In this document: in pieces, positions 1 through 7,856 of the stretch
How positions within the stretch are numbered: the first letter of the stretch is position 1
Layout: each line of letters opens with the position of its first letter
From: Methyloceanibacter sp.
GTDB lineage: Bacteria > Pseudomonadota > Alphaproteobacteria > Rhizobiales > Methyloligellaceae
Reading direction: 5' to 3'
DNA: 10,135 nucleotides
Assembly: GCA_022865725.1 (NCBI GenBank)
Contig: JALHTP010000204.1
Coordinates: forward strand, 1 to 10,135
Notes under the pieces: generated by a model
Databases searched by the model: none
What the model was told of the DNA's origin: nothing
Seen by the model: only the letters and a program-made list of their open reading frames with translations
Program-made: the position numbers and the translations under genes

Positions 1-927
1 AAGCGCCATGCGGTGCTTGAGCACTGGCTCGGCAAGCTCGATCACGTCGTCGATGGAGGGCGCGAGCCGTCCCTCGATCAGGGCCTTGGCGCGGACGGCG
101 AGCATCAGCGCTTGGCTGGCGCGGGGGCCGGGGCCCCAGGCGATCATGTCGTCAAGCTCCTGGTCGATGCCGGTGCCGGGCCGCGCCGAGCGGACCAGCT
201 TCAGGATCGCATCCACCACCTGATCGCCGACGGGCAGCTGGCGCACGAGGCGCTGCGCCACCATCAGTTCCTCGGCGGAGAGGATGGTCTTGAGCTGACG
301 CTCCTCGACGCCGGTGGTGGCGAACAGCATGCGGCGCTCGGCGGCGACGTCGGGATAGGTGACGTCGATCTGCAACAGAAAGCGGTCGAGCTGGGCCTCG
401 GGCAGGGGATAGGTGCCTTCCTGCTCGAGCGGGTTTTGCGTCGCCAGCACGTGGAAGGGACGCGGCACGTCATGGCGGATGCCCGCCACGGTGACGTGAT
501 GCTCCTGCATGGCCTGGAGCAGCGCCGACTGCGTCTTGGGGCTGGCGCGGTTGATCTCGTCGGCCATGAGCAGCTGGGTGAAGATCGGGCCCTCGACGAA
601 ACGGAAGCTGCGCCGCCCGCCGGTCGACTCTTCCAGTACCTCGGAGCCGACGATATCGGAGGGCATCAGGTCGGGGGTGAACTGGATGCGCTTGTTCTGG
701 AGCCCGAGCACGGCGCCAAGCGTCTCGACCAGGCTGGTCTTGGCGAGGCCAGGCACGCCGATCAGAAGCGCGTGGCCGCCGGACAGGAGCGTGATCAGGG
801 CAAGGTCGATGACGCGCTCCTGGCCGAAAATGATGGAGGCCGTGGTGTCGCGCACTTTCTTGATCTTGGCGCCAACCTCCTCGATACGATCGACGAGTTG
901 GGTCTCGGTTTGAGCAAGTGTTGTCAT
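1..927 (-). CDS. MoxR-family AAA+ ATPase (3' end outside window)
   Basis: The 309 visible residues form a MoxR-type AAA+ ATPase; the stop codon lies beyond the window edge. Visible motifs are a P-loop GVPGLAKTS (57-65, with the Ala before Lys usual in MoxR proteins), the family motif FTPDLMPSDIVG (83-94), Walker B LLMADEINRASPK (119-131), sensor 1 ATQNP (162-166) and the EAQLDRF segment (177-183). MoxR ATPases are about 320-335 residues, so only a short C-terminal piece should be missing. Known members act as cytoplasmic chaperone-like ATPases that help mature or activate partner proteins, often with a DUF58/VWA-domain protein encoded just downstream; that partner would lie outside this window. 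The ATG at 925-927 is chosen because it gives a normal MoxR N-terminus; the ribosome site before it is weak. It is transcribed divergently from the DUF1285 gene across a 163-nt spacer. The exact substrate is unknown. Confidence 0.93.
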   Translation of the reverse strand, partial: MTTLAQTETQLVDRIEEVGAKIKKVRDTTASIIFGQERVIDLALITLLSGGHALLIGVPGLAKTSLVETLGAVLGLQNKRIQFTPDLMPSDIVGSEVLEESTGGRRSFRFVEGPIFTQLLMADEINRASPKTQSALLQAMQEHHVTVAGIRHDVPRPFHVLATQNPLEQEGTYPLPEAQLDRFLLQIDVTYPDVAAERRMLFATTGVEERQLKTILSAEELMVAQRLVRQLPVGDQVVDAILKLVRSARPGTGIDQELDDMIAWGPGPRASQALMLAVRAKALIEGRLAPSIDDVIELAEPVLKHRMAL

Positions 928-1090
928 GGCTTCAGTTGGCTCGATCCTGGTGATAGGGGACTATAGGGCCAAAGGCCTCGGAGAGTAGACACACTTTGAG
1001 AGGCAAATCGGTCACAATCGTGTTGGTTCCGGGCTCCTTGCGCGAGACTTCGCAGGCGGAGCAAAAGATGCGGTCAGAAGTGGCATAGAG

Positions 1091-1657
1091 ATGCCTGACC
1101 AAGACGAAAGAGACGATGTGGTAGCACCCTCAAAGGCCGGCGGCAAACGGCCTTCGGCAGGATTGCCAAAGCTTAATCTTTGCGGGGATATCGGGCTCAG
1201 GATCGGCCGCGACGGCACCTGGTATTACCAGGGTGGCCCGATCGCGCGACAGGCGCTCGTCAAGCTGTTCGCCTCGGTGCTCAGGCTGGAGGAGGACGGC
1301 CGCTATTATCTCGTGACGCCGGTGGAGAAGGTGCCCATCGAGGTCGAGGGCCTGCCCTTCGTCGCGGTGGCGATGTCGCGGGAGGGAAGCGGCCAGGCCC
1401 AAGCCTTAAGCTTCCGCAGCAATGTGGACGACGTGGTGACGGCGGGGGTCCAGCACAATCTCGGCTTTCAGGCCGGGCCGGACGGGAGCTTCACGCCCTT
1501 CGTCGTCATGCGCGGCGGCTTGAAGGCGCGGCTTGCCCGGCCGGTCTATTACGAGCTTGCGGCGCTCGCGGTCGAGCGGCCTGGAGAAGCGGCACCGGGG
1601 GTCTGGAGCGGGGGCGTGTTTTTCCCGTTCCCGCCGGCCGAAAGCAAGGACGGCTGA
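1091..1657 (+). CDS. DUF1285 family protein
   Basis: A 188-residue protein of the DUF1285 family, whose biochemical role is not established. The family pattern is clear: GDIGLRIGRDGTWYYQGGPI (32-51), then LVKLFASVLRLEEDGRYYLV (56-75), TPVEKVPIEVEG and PFVAV. The first 25 residues are charged, poor in conservation and probably flexible. There is no signal peptide or membrane segment, so it should be cytoplasmic. The ATG at 1091 leaves a short N-terminal extension before the conserved core; the Shine-Dalgarno match is weak. It is divergent from the MoxR gene and lies 84 nt before the DUF6111-like gene. From memory, in many Rhizobiales DUF1285 genes sit with moxR, a NUDIX hydrolase and cca; here the NUDIX gene is absent and a small membrane protein occupies the gap. 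The family call is confident, the function open. Confidence 0.88.
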   Translation: MPDQDERDDVVAPSKAGGKRPSAGLPKLNLCGDIGLRIGRDGTWYYQGGPIARQALVKLFASVLRLEEDGRYYLVTPVEKVPIEVEGLPFVAVAMSREGSGQAQALSFRSNVDDVVTAGVQHNLGFQAGPDGSFTPFVVMRGGLKARLARPVYYELAALAVERPGEAAPGVWSGGVFFPFPPAESKDG

Positions 1658-1741
1658 GGGCGACGCAACGCCGCTCGCTTTGTTATGCAAGCGCCGCTAT
1701 GGTGCGGACGTATTTTCCCGGAAAGAGGTCTATTCCTCTCG

Positions 1742-2002
1742 ATGTTGCGCATCGCGCTGATCGACATTCTCCTTTTCTCGCTGCCCTTTCTGCTCTACGC
1801 GACCTATATGGTCTCAGTGAAAGGCGCGAGCCCCACGGGCCTTTGGCAGGGCGCGCCGGTTTTCTGGCTCTTGGCCGCGGGATGCGGGCTGCTCCTCGTC
1901 ACCATGGCGACACTCATCCAATTCTCAGGCGGTAAGCCCGGCGGCATTTATCACCCGCCGATCATCGAGAACGGTGTCGTCAAGCCCGGCGAGATCGACT
2001 GA
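1742..2002 (+). CDS. Small two-helix membrane protein, DUF6111-like
   Basis: An 86-residue protein with two predicted membrane helices, about residues 4-24 (IALIDILLFSLPFLLYATYM) and 40-60, joined by a short loop and followed by a tail with YHPPIIENGVVKPGEID (70-86). The helix pair plus a Y-x-PP-x-x-ENG-x-x-x-PG tail matches the DUF6111 proteins of Rhizobiales as I recall them; function is unknown. A longer reading from an ATG at 1685 exists, but its extra 19 residues are unlike the family and the helix starts naturally after the ATG at 1742. An AGAGG sequence at 1724-1728 could be the ribosome site, with a long 13-nt spacing, and lies in a small inverted repeat. The stop is 12 nt before cca, which suggests co-transcription. 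Probably an inner-membrane protein with the tail exposed on one face. Confidence 0.72.
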   Translation: MLRIALIDILLFSLPFLLYATYMVSVKGASPTGLWQGAPVFWLLAAGCGLLLVTMATLIQFSGGKPGGIYHPPIIENGVVKPGEID

Positions 2003-2014
2003 CGGCGGGGTCCC

Positions 2015-3271
2015 ATGCCCGGGCATGCGTCTAAGCGCGTCTCCGCGCCTCCTTCGCTCAAAAACGCCGCATGGCTGAAACGGCCCGAGACGGTGCGCGT
2101 ATTCGCCGCGCTGACCGCTTCCGGCGTCGAGACGCGCGCGGTCGGCGGCGCGGTGCGCAATACCCTGCTCGGCTTACCCGTGACCGAGATCGATCTCGCC
2201 ACCACTGCCAGGCCTGAGAAGATCATCGCGCTGGCGCGGAGTGCGGACCTCAAGGCGGTCCCCACCGGGATCGAGCATGGCACGGTCACGGTCATCGTGG
2301 ACGGCGTCCCGTTCGAGGTGACGACGCTCCGGCGCGACGTCGAGACCTATGGCAGACATGCGACCGTCGCCTTCACGCAGGATTGGGAGGAGGACGCGCG
2401 CCGCCGCGATTTCACGCTGAACGCGCTCTTTGCGGCAAGCGACGGTGAAGTGTTCGACCCGCTCGACGGCTATTCCGATCTCGTCGCGGGCCGGGTGCGC
2501 TTCATCGGCGAGGCGGAAGCGCGCATCAAGGAGGACTACCTCCGCATCCTGCGCTTCTTCCGCTTCAACGCCTATTACGGCAAGGGTCCGCTCGATTGCG
2601 AAGGCCTTGCCGCTTGCGTGCGGCTCCGCGCCGGCCTCGATCAGCTCTCGGCGGAGCGTGTGGCGGGGGAGATGCGCCGGCTGCTCGTGGCGCCGCAAGC
2701 GATGCGCGCCATAGAGGCGCTGTTCGATTACGGGCTGTTGACGGGTCTCATCGGCGGCGTGCCGCGGCTGATGCGCTTCGCGCGGCTGATCGCCGCCGAG
2801 GAAGCCTTGGGGCTCGCGCCGGATGCGGCACTCCGGCTCGCAGCACTTGCCGTCTTCGTGCAGGAGGACGCAGTGCGCCTTGCCGCGCGCTTCCGCCTCT
2901 CCAATGCCGAGCAGGCGATGCTGGCGCTCGGCGCCGCCGACCATGCCAGGGCCGAGCTTCCCGACGAGGCCGCCGCCAAACGGGCGCTCTACCGGCTCGG
3001 ACCCTGCATCTTCGAGGCCCATGTCCTACTCGCCTCGGCGGATGCGGGCATGTCCCCTAACGATCAAGGCTGGCGGCAGGCCTTCCTTCTTGCCGACCGC
3101 TGGCAGGCGCCAGAATTCCCGCTGCGCGGGACCGACATCATGGCGCTCGGCGATCTGAAGGGCCCAGTGATCGGCGCCATCCTGCGCCGGCTCGAAGCGG
3201 AGTGGGTCGCTGGCGGCTTCGCCGCGGATCGCGACCAGCTTCTTGCCAGGGCGAAGGAGCTCGCAGGCTGA
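2015..3271 (+). CDS. cca: CCA tRNA nucleotidyltransferase
   Basis: A 418-residue class II nucleotidyltransferase of the CCA-adding/poly(A) polymerase family, which adds or repairs the 3' CCA end of tRNAs from CTP and ATP. Motif A reads VGGAVRN (43-49) followed by EID (58-60); in most relatives the latter is DxD, so the first metal ligand is Glu here. Further landmarks are PTG (83-85), HGT (88-90), the RRDFTLNA nucleotide-interaction motif (130-137), EDYLRILRFFRF (173-184) with the E-D-x-x-R base-recognition signature, and ERVAGEMRRLL further on. The length is normal for alphaproteobacterial enzymes without an HD domain, and the C-terminal third is helical and variable as expected. The ATG at 2015 follows a poor ribosome site (GCGGGG), so translation may be coupled to the gene ending 12 nt upstream. 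Its 3' end converges on the DUF72 gene. CCA-adding versus A-only or C-only activity cannot be told by eye, but as a single full-length alphaproteobacterial copy CCA-adding is most likely. Confidence 0.93.
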   Translation: MPGHASKRVSAPPSLKNAAWLKRPETVRVFAALTASGVETRAVGGAVRNTLLGLPVTEIDLATTARPEKIIALARSADLKAVPTGIEHGTVTVIVDGVPFEVTTLRRDVETYGRHATVAFTQDWEEDARRRDFTLNALFAASDGEVFDPLDGYSDLVAGRVRFIGEAEARIKEDYLRILRFFRFNAYYGKGPLDCEGLAACVRLRAGLDQLSAERVAGEMRRLLVAPQAMRAIEALFDYGLLTGLIGGVPRLMRFARLIAAEEALGLAPDAALRLAALAVFVQEDAVRLAARFRLSNAEQAMLALGAADHARAELPDEAAAKRALYRLGPCIFEAHVLLASADAGMSPNDQGWRQAFLLADRWQAPEFPLRGTDIMALGDLKGPVIGAILRRLEAEWVAGGFAADRDQLLARAKELAG

Positions 3272-3281
3272 GTCGCCTGCG
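3262..3281. terminator. Inverted repeat between convergent cca and DUF72 genes
   Basis: A perfect 7-bp inverted repeat, CGCAGGC at 3262-3268 and GCCTGCG at 3275-3281 with a 6-nt loop. It lies between two converging genes and overlaps the cca stop codon. No T-tract follows on either strand, so it is not a standard intrinsic terminator; it could act as a weak bidirectional terminator or a 3'-end stabilising hairpin. Confidence 0.35.
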
Positions 3282-4094
3282 CTAGTCCAGCCGCTCGATC
3301 AGCGCCATGGCCGCGGCGGGAGCGCGCAGCTTCCCCTCATGGATGAAGTAAATGAATGTGTCGCGCGGCTTGGCCTCGTGTTTCGCTGCGGCAGCGACGA
3401 GGGGAAGGTCCGGCGGCATGCCGCCCGTGGCCCAGACATGAGCGCGACCGGCCCATGCGTCGAGATCTGCCGGAGGGTAAGCCGCTGCAAGCGTATTGTC
3501 GCCTTGTTGCAGCCGCGCATAGACGATGTCGCCGGTGATGTCGGCGATGGAGGGCCAGGTCTTTGCGTCGGTGAAGGCGGCACTGGCGCCCGCCTCGCGC
3601 AGGAGCTTGATGAACTCCGGGTCACGGAAACTCTCATGACGCGGCTCGACCACGTGGTTGAGCGGGAGCCCGTCGAGCGCGCGCGGCAGATGCTCGAGGA
3701 ATCTGGCGAAGTCGGACGCGTCGAATTTCTTGGAGGGCGGGAATTGCCAGAGCACGGGCCCGAGCTTGTCGCCCAGCTCGGCGAGGCCCGAGTCGCAGAA
3801 GCGCTTGATGAAATTGCCCGTCTCGGCGAGCGCCTTTTGTTGCGTGACGAGGCGCGGGCCCTTCACCGAGAAGACGAAGCCCTCAGGCGCGGCCGCGGCC
3901 CAGTTGCGGAAGCTCTTGGGACTTTGCAGGCGATAGTGGGTGGCGTTGATCTCGATCGTGGTGAGGTGGCTCGCCGCGAAGCGGAGCTCCTCGGCCTGCT
4001 TCAGGCCCTTCGGATAGAAGGTGCCGCGCCACGGCGCATAAATCCACCCGCCGATGCCGACGCGAATGCGCCCCGCTGCTTGCTTGCGCGCCAT
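3282..4094 (-). CDS. DUF72 (YecE-like) TIM-barrel protein
   Basis: A 270-residue DUF72 protein, the family of Escherichia coli YecE. The family adopts a TIM-barrel-like fold and no reaction is established. Conserved blocks in order are RIRVGIGGW (9-17), WRGTFYP (22-28), IEIN followed by THYRL (47-56), FSVKGPR (75-81), LGPVLWQFPPS (111-121) and EPRH (150-153). No signal peptide or membrane segment is seen, so it should be cytoplasmic. The ATG at 4094 is preferred because relatives begin about eight residues before the first strand. An in-frame GTG at 4124 would add ten residues, and neither start has a good ribosome site. It lies 49 nt (19 nt from the GTG) after the small membrane protein on the same strand, so the two may share a transcript downstream of the groEL terminator. 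The family call is firm, the role unknown. Confidence 0.88.
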   Translation of the reverse strand: MARKQAAGRIRVGIGGWIYAPWRGTFYPKGLKQAEELRFAASHLTTIEINATHYRLQSPKSFRNWAAAAPEGFVFSVKGPRLVTQQKALAETGNFIKRFCDSGLAELGDKLGPVLWQFPPSKKFDASDFARFLEHLPRALDGLPLNHVVEPRHESFRDPEFIKLLREAGASAAFTDAKTWPSIADITGDIVYARLQQGDNTLAAAYPPADLDAWAGRAHVWATGGMPPDLPLVAAAAKHEAKPRDTFIYFIHEGKLRAPAAAMALIERLD

Positions 4095-4143
4095 CCGCAC
4101 AGAGTGCCTGAGGGCATGCGCCACTCAAGAAGATTCTCTCGCG

Positions 4144-4518
4144 TCAGCTTGCCGCCGTCGCCGCGGTTTGGAACAGGGACTGCCAGCCGACCCCCGACGT
4201 AAACAGCGCGCAAAGCTGCACGAGGATGGGCTTTTCCGGGTCGAAGGCATTCTTGTAAACCGCAGGCAACAATAGGATCGCCATCAAAAGCGCGAACCCC
4301 GCTCTCGTCAGAAGGCTCCAGAAATCGAAATTAAACGTCTCCGAGTCGATGTAGCTGCGGAGAAGCGGGTCCACCAAGACGCCGGCCGCGACCGCCGCAT
4401 ATTGCGGCAAGACGGGTGCGTGGCTTTGATCCGCGGCTGTCGCTCTGGCGGCTCCCGCGTGAATCGAAGGGCGCTGCCGCGATTGAAGATCAAAATAGCT
4501 GACGATCTCGTTGAGCAT
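4144..4518 (-). CDS. Small membrane protein of unknown function
   Basis: A 124-residue protein I do not recognise. The N-terminal part (1-38) is polar and Ala-rich, with DLQSRQRPSIH. A hydrophobic stretch at about 66-88 (FWSLLTRAGFALLMAILLLP and beyond) is a likely membrane helix, and a second moderately hydrophobic segment at about 98-116 (ILVQLCALFTSGVGWQSLF) may be another helix or a membrane-surface helix. The charged link KNAFDPEKP (89-97) separates them. The ATG at 4516-4518 is preferred to an upstream start at 4551, because the latter lies in the groEL terminator T-tract. It begins about 30 nt after that terminator and is followed closely by the DUF72 gene on the same strand. A TATAAG hexamer at 4529-4534 could be its -10 element. 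Codon use is like its neighbours, and the sharp hydrophobic profile supports a real gene. No function can be assigned. Confidence 0.6.
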   Translation of the reverse strand: MLNEIVSYFDLQSRQRPSIHAGAARATAADQSHAPVLPQYAAVAAGVLVDPLLRSYIDSETFNFDFWSLLTRAGFALLMAILLLPAVYKNAFDPEKPILVQLCALFTSGVGWQSLFQTAATAAS

Positions 4519-4549
4519 GGAATTACCACTTATACGGGAAGGCAACGGC

Positions 4550-4578
4550 AAAAAAGAGCCGCGTCCGAAGACGCGGCT
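4550..4578 (-). terminator. Rho-independent terminator after groEL
   Basis: Read on the minus strand, a perfect 9-bp stem, AGCCGCGTC and GACGCGGCT, closes a TTCG tetraloop and ends in CTTTTTT (T-tract at 4550-4555). It begins about 40 nt after the groEL stop. The stem stability, stable UUCG-type loop and T-run make this a textbook intrinsic terminator for groESL. Confidence 0.93.
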
Positions 4579-4620
4579 GGAATTTTACGCGAATCGTTAC
4601 AGACGCTTATGCAACCGGAC

Positions 4621-6255
<1,635 letters not shown>

Positions 6256-6306
6256 TTGAACTTGCTCCGGTCTTCTATCTTGGGTGTGGTTGCAGGGTAG
6301 GGGGCT

Positions 6307-6594
6307 TTAGCCGAGGATCCCCATGATGTCCGACTCCTTCATGATGAGGAGCTCGTCGCCGTCGATCTTGACCTCGGTGCCCGACCATTTGCCGAACAGC
6401 ACCTTGTCACCGGCCTTGACGCCCATGGGCTGCAGCTTGCCGTCCTCGCCGCGGGCGCCGGGCCCTGCCGCGATTACCTTGCCGGTCTGCGGCTTCTCCG
6501 CAGCCGTATCGGGAATGATGATGCCGCCTTTGGTCTTCTGATCCTCTTCGAGCCGCTTGACCACGACGCGGTCATGCAAGGGACGGAATTTCAT
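6307..6594 (-). CDS. groES: 10 kDa co-chaperonin GroES
   Basis: A 95-residue GroES, the heptameric lid that caps the GroEL ring in the ATP state. It shows the N-terminal strand MKFRPLHDRVVVKRL (1-15), the mobile loop (about 16-33) with the hydrophobic GroEL-contact tripeptide in GGIIIP (23-28), and the C-terminal VLFGKWSGTEVKIDG and ELLIMKESDIMGIL segments. Length is normal. The ATG at 6592-6594 is preceded by GGAGA with a 7-nt spacing; the reading frame stays open further upstream, but that stretch crosses the CIRCE operator and promoter and is not coding. It is the first gene of the groES-groEL operon. Confidence 0.99.
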   Translation of the reverse strand: MKFRPLHDRVVVKRLEEDQKTKGGIIIPDTAAEKPQTGKVIAAGPGARGEDGKLQPMGVKAGDKVLFGKWSGTEVKIDGDELLIMKESDIMGILG

Positions 6595-6640
6595 AGTGTT
6601 GTCTCCGAGAGGTTGCCTGGAAATTAGGGATTGTGCCGCT

Positions 6641-6667
6641 CTGGCACTCGGCGATGGCGAGTGCCAG
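6641..6667 (-). promoter_or_regulatory. CIRCE operator (HrcA binding site)
   Basis: A perfect inverted repeat, CTGGCACTC at 6641-6649, nine spacer bases, GAGTGCCAG at 6659-6667. This is the architecture and core of CIRCE (consensus TTAGCACTC-N9-GAGTGCTAA), the operator of the heat-shock repressor HrcA. It lies in the groES leader, just downstream of the predicted transcription start, where a bound repressor would block early transcription. hrcA itself is not in the window. Confidence 0.95.
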
Positions 6668-6674
6668 ACGGGCT

Positions 6675-6710
6675 GCGACAGGAGATACTGTCGCGGCCCG
6701 AATCTGTCAA
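6675..6710 (-). promoter_or_regulatory. groESL promoter, sigma70-type
   Basis: On the minus strand, TTGACA (6705-6710) and TATCTC (6682-6687) stand 17 bp apart, a perfect -35 and an acceptable -10 for the housekeeping sigma factor. Transcription should begin near 6675, giving a leader of about 80 nt that contains CIRCE. The match to the alphaproteobacterial heat-shock sigma (RpoH) -10 is poor, so control is probably by HrcA. The -10 hexamer is flanked by a perfect 7-bp inverted repeat, GCGACAG and CTGTCGC (6675-6694). Confidence 0.75.
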
Positions 6711-6799
6711 GAAGAACGGTAGCCAAGCCGCCCGTCGCCTGTGGCTGAGACGCCCCCGCAGCGCCGCATTCCACTGCCAGGGGCGCATGGCATTCGGGC

Positions 6800-6828
6800 A
6801 AAAAACAAGCGGGCTCGAAGCCCGCTTG
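6800..6828 (-). terminator. Rho-independent terminator after the catalase-like gene
   Basis: Read on the minus strand, a 10-bp perfect stem, CAAGCGGGCT and AGCCCGCTTG, with a 3-nt loop is followed by TTTTTT (6800-6805). It stands 44 nt after the stop codon of the catalase-like gene and separates that gene from the groES promoter, so groESL should not receive read-through transcription. Confidence 0.93.
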
Positions 6829-6872
6829 CAGCCTGCGCCAACACCCTCAAAGGCTGGTCGCTTGAGGCCTGC

Positions 6873-7856
6873 TCACTGCGCCTGGCGGCGGATGAAGGAG
6901 ACGATATAGGCCGTCGAGCGGGCCTGGAACACCGGGTCGTCCACCGGACCGGCAATCCCGTCAACCACATTGCCGGGAAGGAAGGAAAACGCATCGCAGG
7001 TGGCGGATGGCGCCAGCGCATCGATGCTGACCTTGCCGAGCGGGGAGGTCGCGCGCGCATCCTCATCGTCCCATCTTAGCGTCGGATCGGTGGTCGGATC
7101 GCCGTCCTTGCCGCGAATAGCGACAAGCTCGAAAGATACCGGGCCCTTGGCGAGCCGCTCCTTCATCTCGGCCTCGTAGAAATTCGGCCCCTTGGCGGTC
7201 GCCTCGTCGTCGGAAAGTCCGAGATCGCCCGCATCGGGGATGGCCTTGTATTTGACCAGCGCCTTTTCGCCCTTTTCATTGGTGAAGGTGAAGGCATGCA
7301 GCGCCCAATAATCGACGCCCGCATAGCTTGCCGGAACGGGGTGGCTGCCGAGCCAGGCCGCCTGCCGCGTCGATTCCGGATGTGCGGCGAAGAAGGCGTC
7401 GAGCTTCGCCTTATCGCCTGAGCCGACCGTCTGAAGGAATTCGACGAACAGCGCGGGGGTTTGCACGAAGAAGACCGGCGCCGAGATCATCACCAGGTCG
7501 GTCACGGCGCCTCCGCCGAGATCGAAGCGGAGCGCAAGTCCGCGCACATTACCTTTCACGTTGTCAGGCGCCTCGGGGTTGCCGCCGCCGAGCGAAAAGC
7601 GCCCCGTTACCGGAACCGGCTTGGCGAAGTGCGGCGCCTTGGAGAGCGCGGCCGCCTCGGGCGCGGGGGTGAACTGGCCCGTGACGCAGAAGCCCTTGGT
7701 GTGAGCGGCGCGCATGCCCGCATGCTTGCCGAAGACGCCGTTCAAGGCATCGACCAGGTCCGCAGGCGTCGGGTCCGCCGCAAATCCTGTGACGGCGCTT
7801 CCGGCCAATATCAAAGCGGATATCGCGCCGAACGCGCTTAGTCTGCCCATGCTCAT
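6873..7856 (-). CDS. Exported catalase-related haem peroxidase
   Basis: A 327-residue small catalase-fold protein of the catalase-related peroxidase (SrpA-like) group, likely a periplasmic haem protein that uses peroxides. Residues 1-26 form a signal peptide (MSMGRLSAFGAISALILAGS onward, with cleavage near GFA-AD). The distal His is H52 in RAAHTKGFCVTGQF. The central catalase block is VRGLALRFDLGG (104-115) and DLVMISAPVFFVQTP (120-134). The proximal haem ligand is Tyr317 in the R-x-x-x-Y motif RSTAY (313-317). Where classical catalases carry the distal Asn (LVGNNTPVFF), this protein has Ser125. Relatives about this size lack the extended N-terminal arm and the C-terminal domain of full catalases and act mainly as peroxidases. 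The ATG at 7854-7856 has a strong GGAGG site seven nt upstream. It is a single-gene unit with its own terminator. No dedicated redox partner is seen nearby. Confidence 0.87.
   Translation of the reverse strand: MSMGRLSAFGAISALILAGSAVTGFAADPTPADLVDALNGVFGKHAGMRAAHTKGFCVTGQFTPAPEAAALSKAPHFAKPVPVTGRFSLGGGNPEAPDNVKGNVRGLALRFDLGGGAVTDLVMISAPVFFVQTPALFVEFLQTVGSGDKAKLDAFFAAHPESTRQAAWLGSHPVPASYAGVDYWALHAFTFTNEKGEKALVKYKAIPDAGDLGLSDDEATAKGPNFYEAEMKERLAKGPVSFELVAIRGKDGDPTTDPTLRWDDEDARATSPLGKVSIDALAPSATCDAFSFLPGNVVDGIAGPVDDPVFQARSTAYIVSFIRRQAQ

Noticed and set aside
960..965. TATAGT hexamer (minus strand) as a -10 for the MoxR gene
   Set aside because: No acceptable -35 lies 16-18 bp upstream, so I did not call a promoter.
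13..966. 317-codon rightward open frame over the MoxR gene
   Set aside because: The opposite strand encodes a full set of MoxR motifs; this frame has no family pattern and is a GC-driven shadow.
1022..1048. GGAAC-type general-stress (EcfG) promoter upstream of the MoxR gene
   Set aside because: The -35-like GGAAC is present on the minus strand but the expected GTT at the -10 is absent at the right spacing.
1180..1935. 251-codon rightward frame over DUF1285 and the small membrane protein
   Set aside because: It overlaps two better supported genes in another frame and is Arg/Gly-rich without conserved pattern.
2174..3022. 282-codon leftward frame over cca
   Set aside because: It is antisense to the catalytic core of the CCA enzyme and has no motif of its own.
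3243..4202. 319-codon rightward frame over the DUF72 gene
   Set aside because: It is antisense to a well-conserved protein and overlaps the cca 3' end, with composition typical of a shadow frame.
6595..6801. Upstream extension of the groES frame
   Set aside because: It crosses the CIRCE operator, promoter and part of a terminator; GroES normally begins with the MKFRPLHDRV segment, which has its own GGAGA site.
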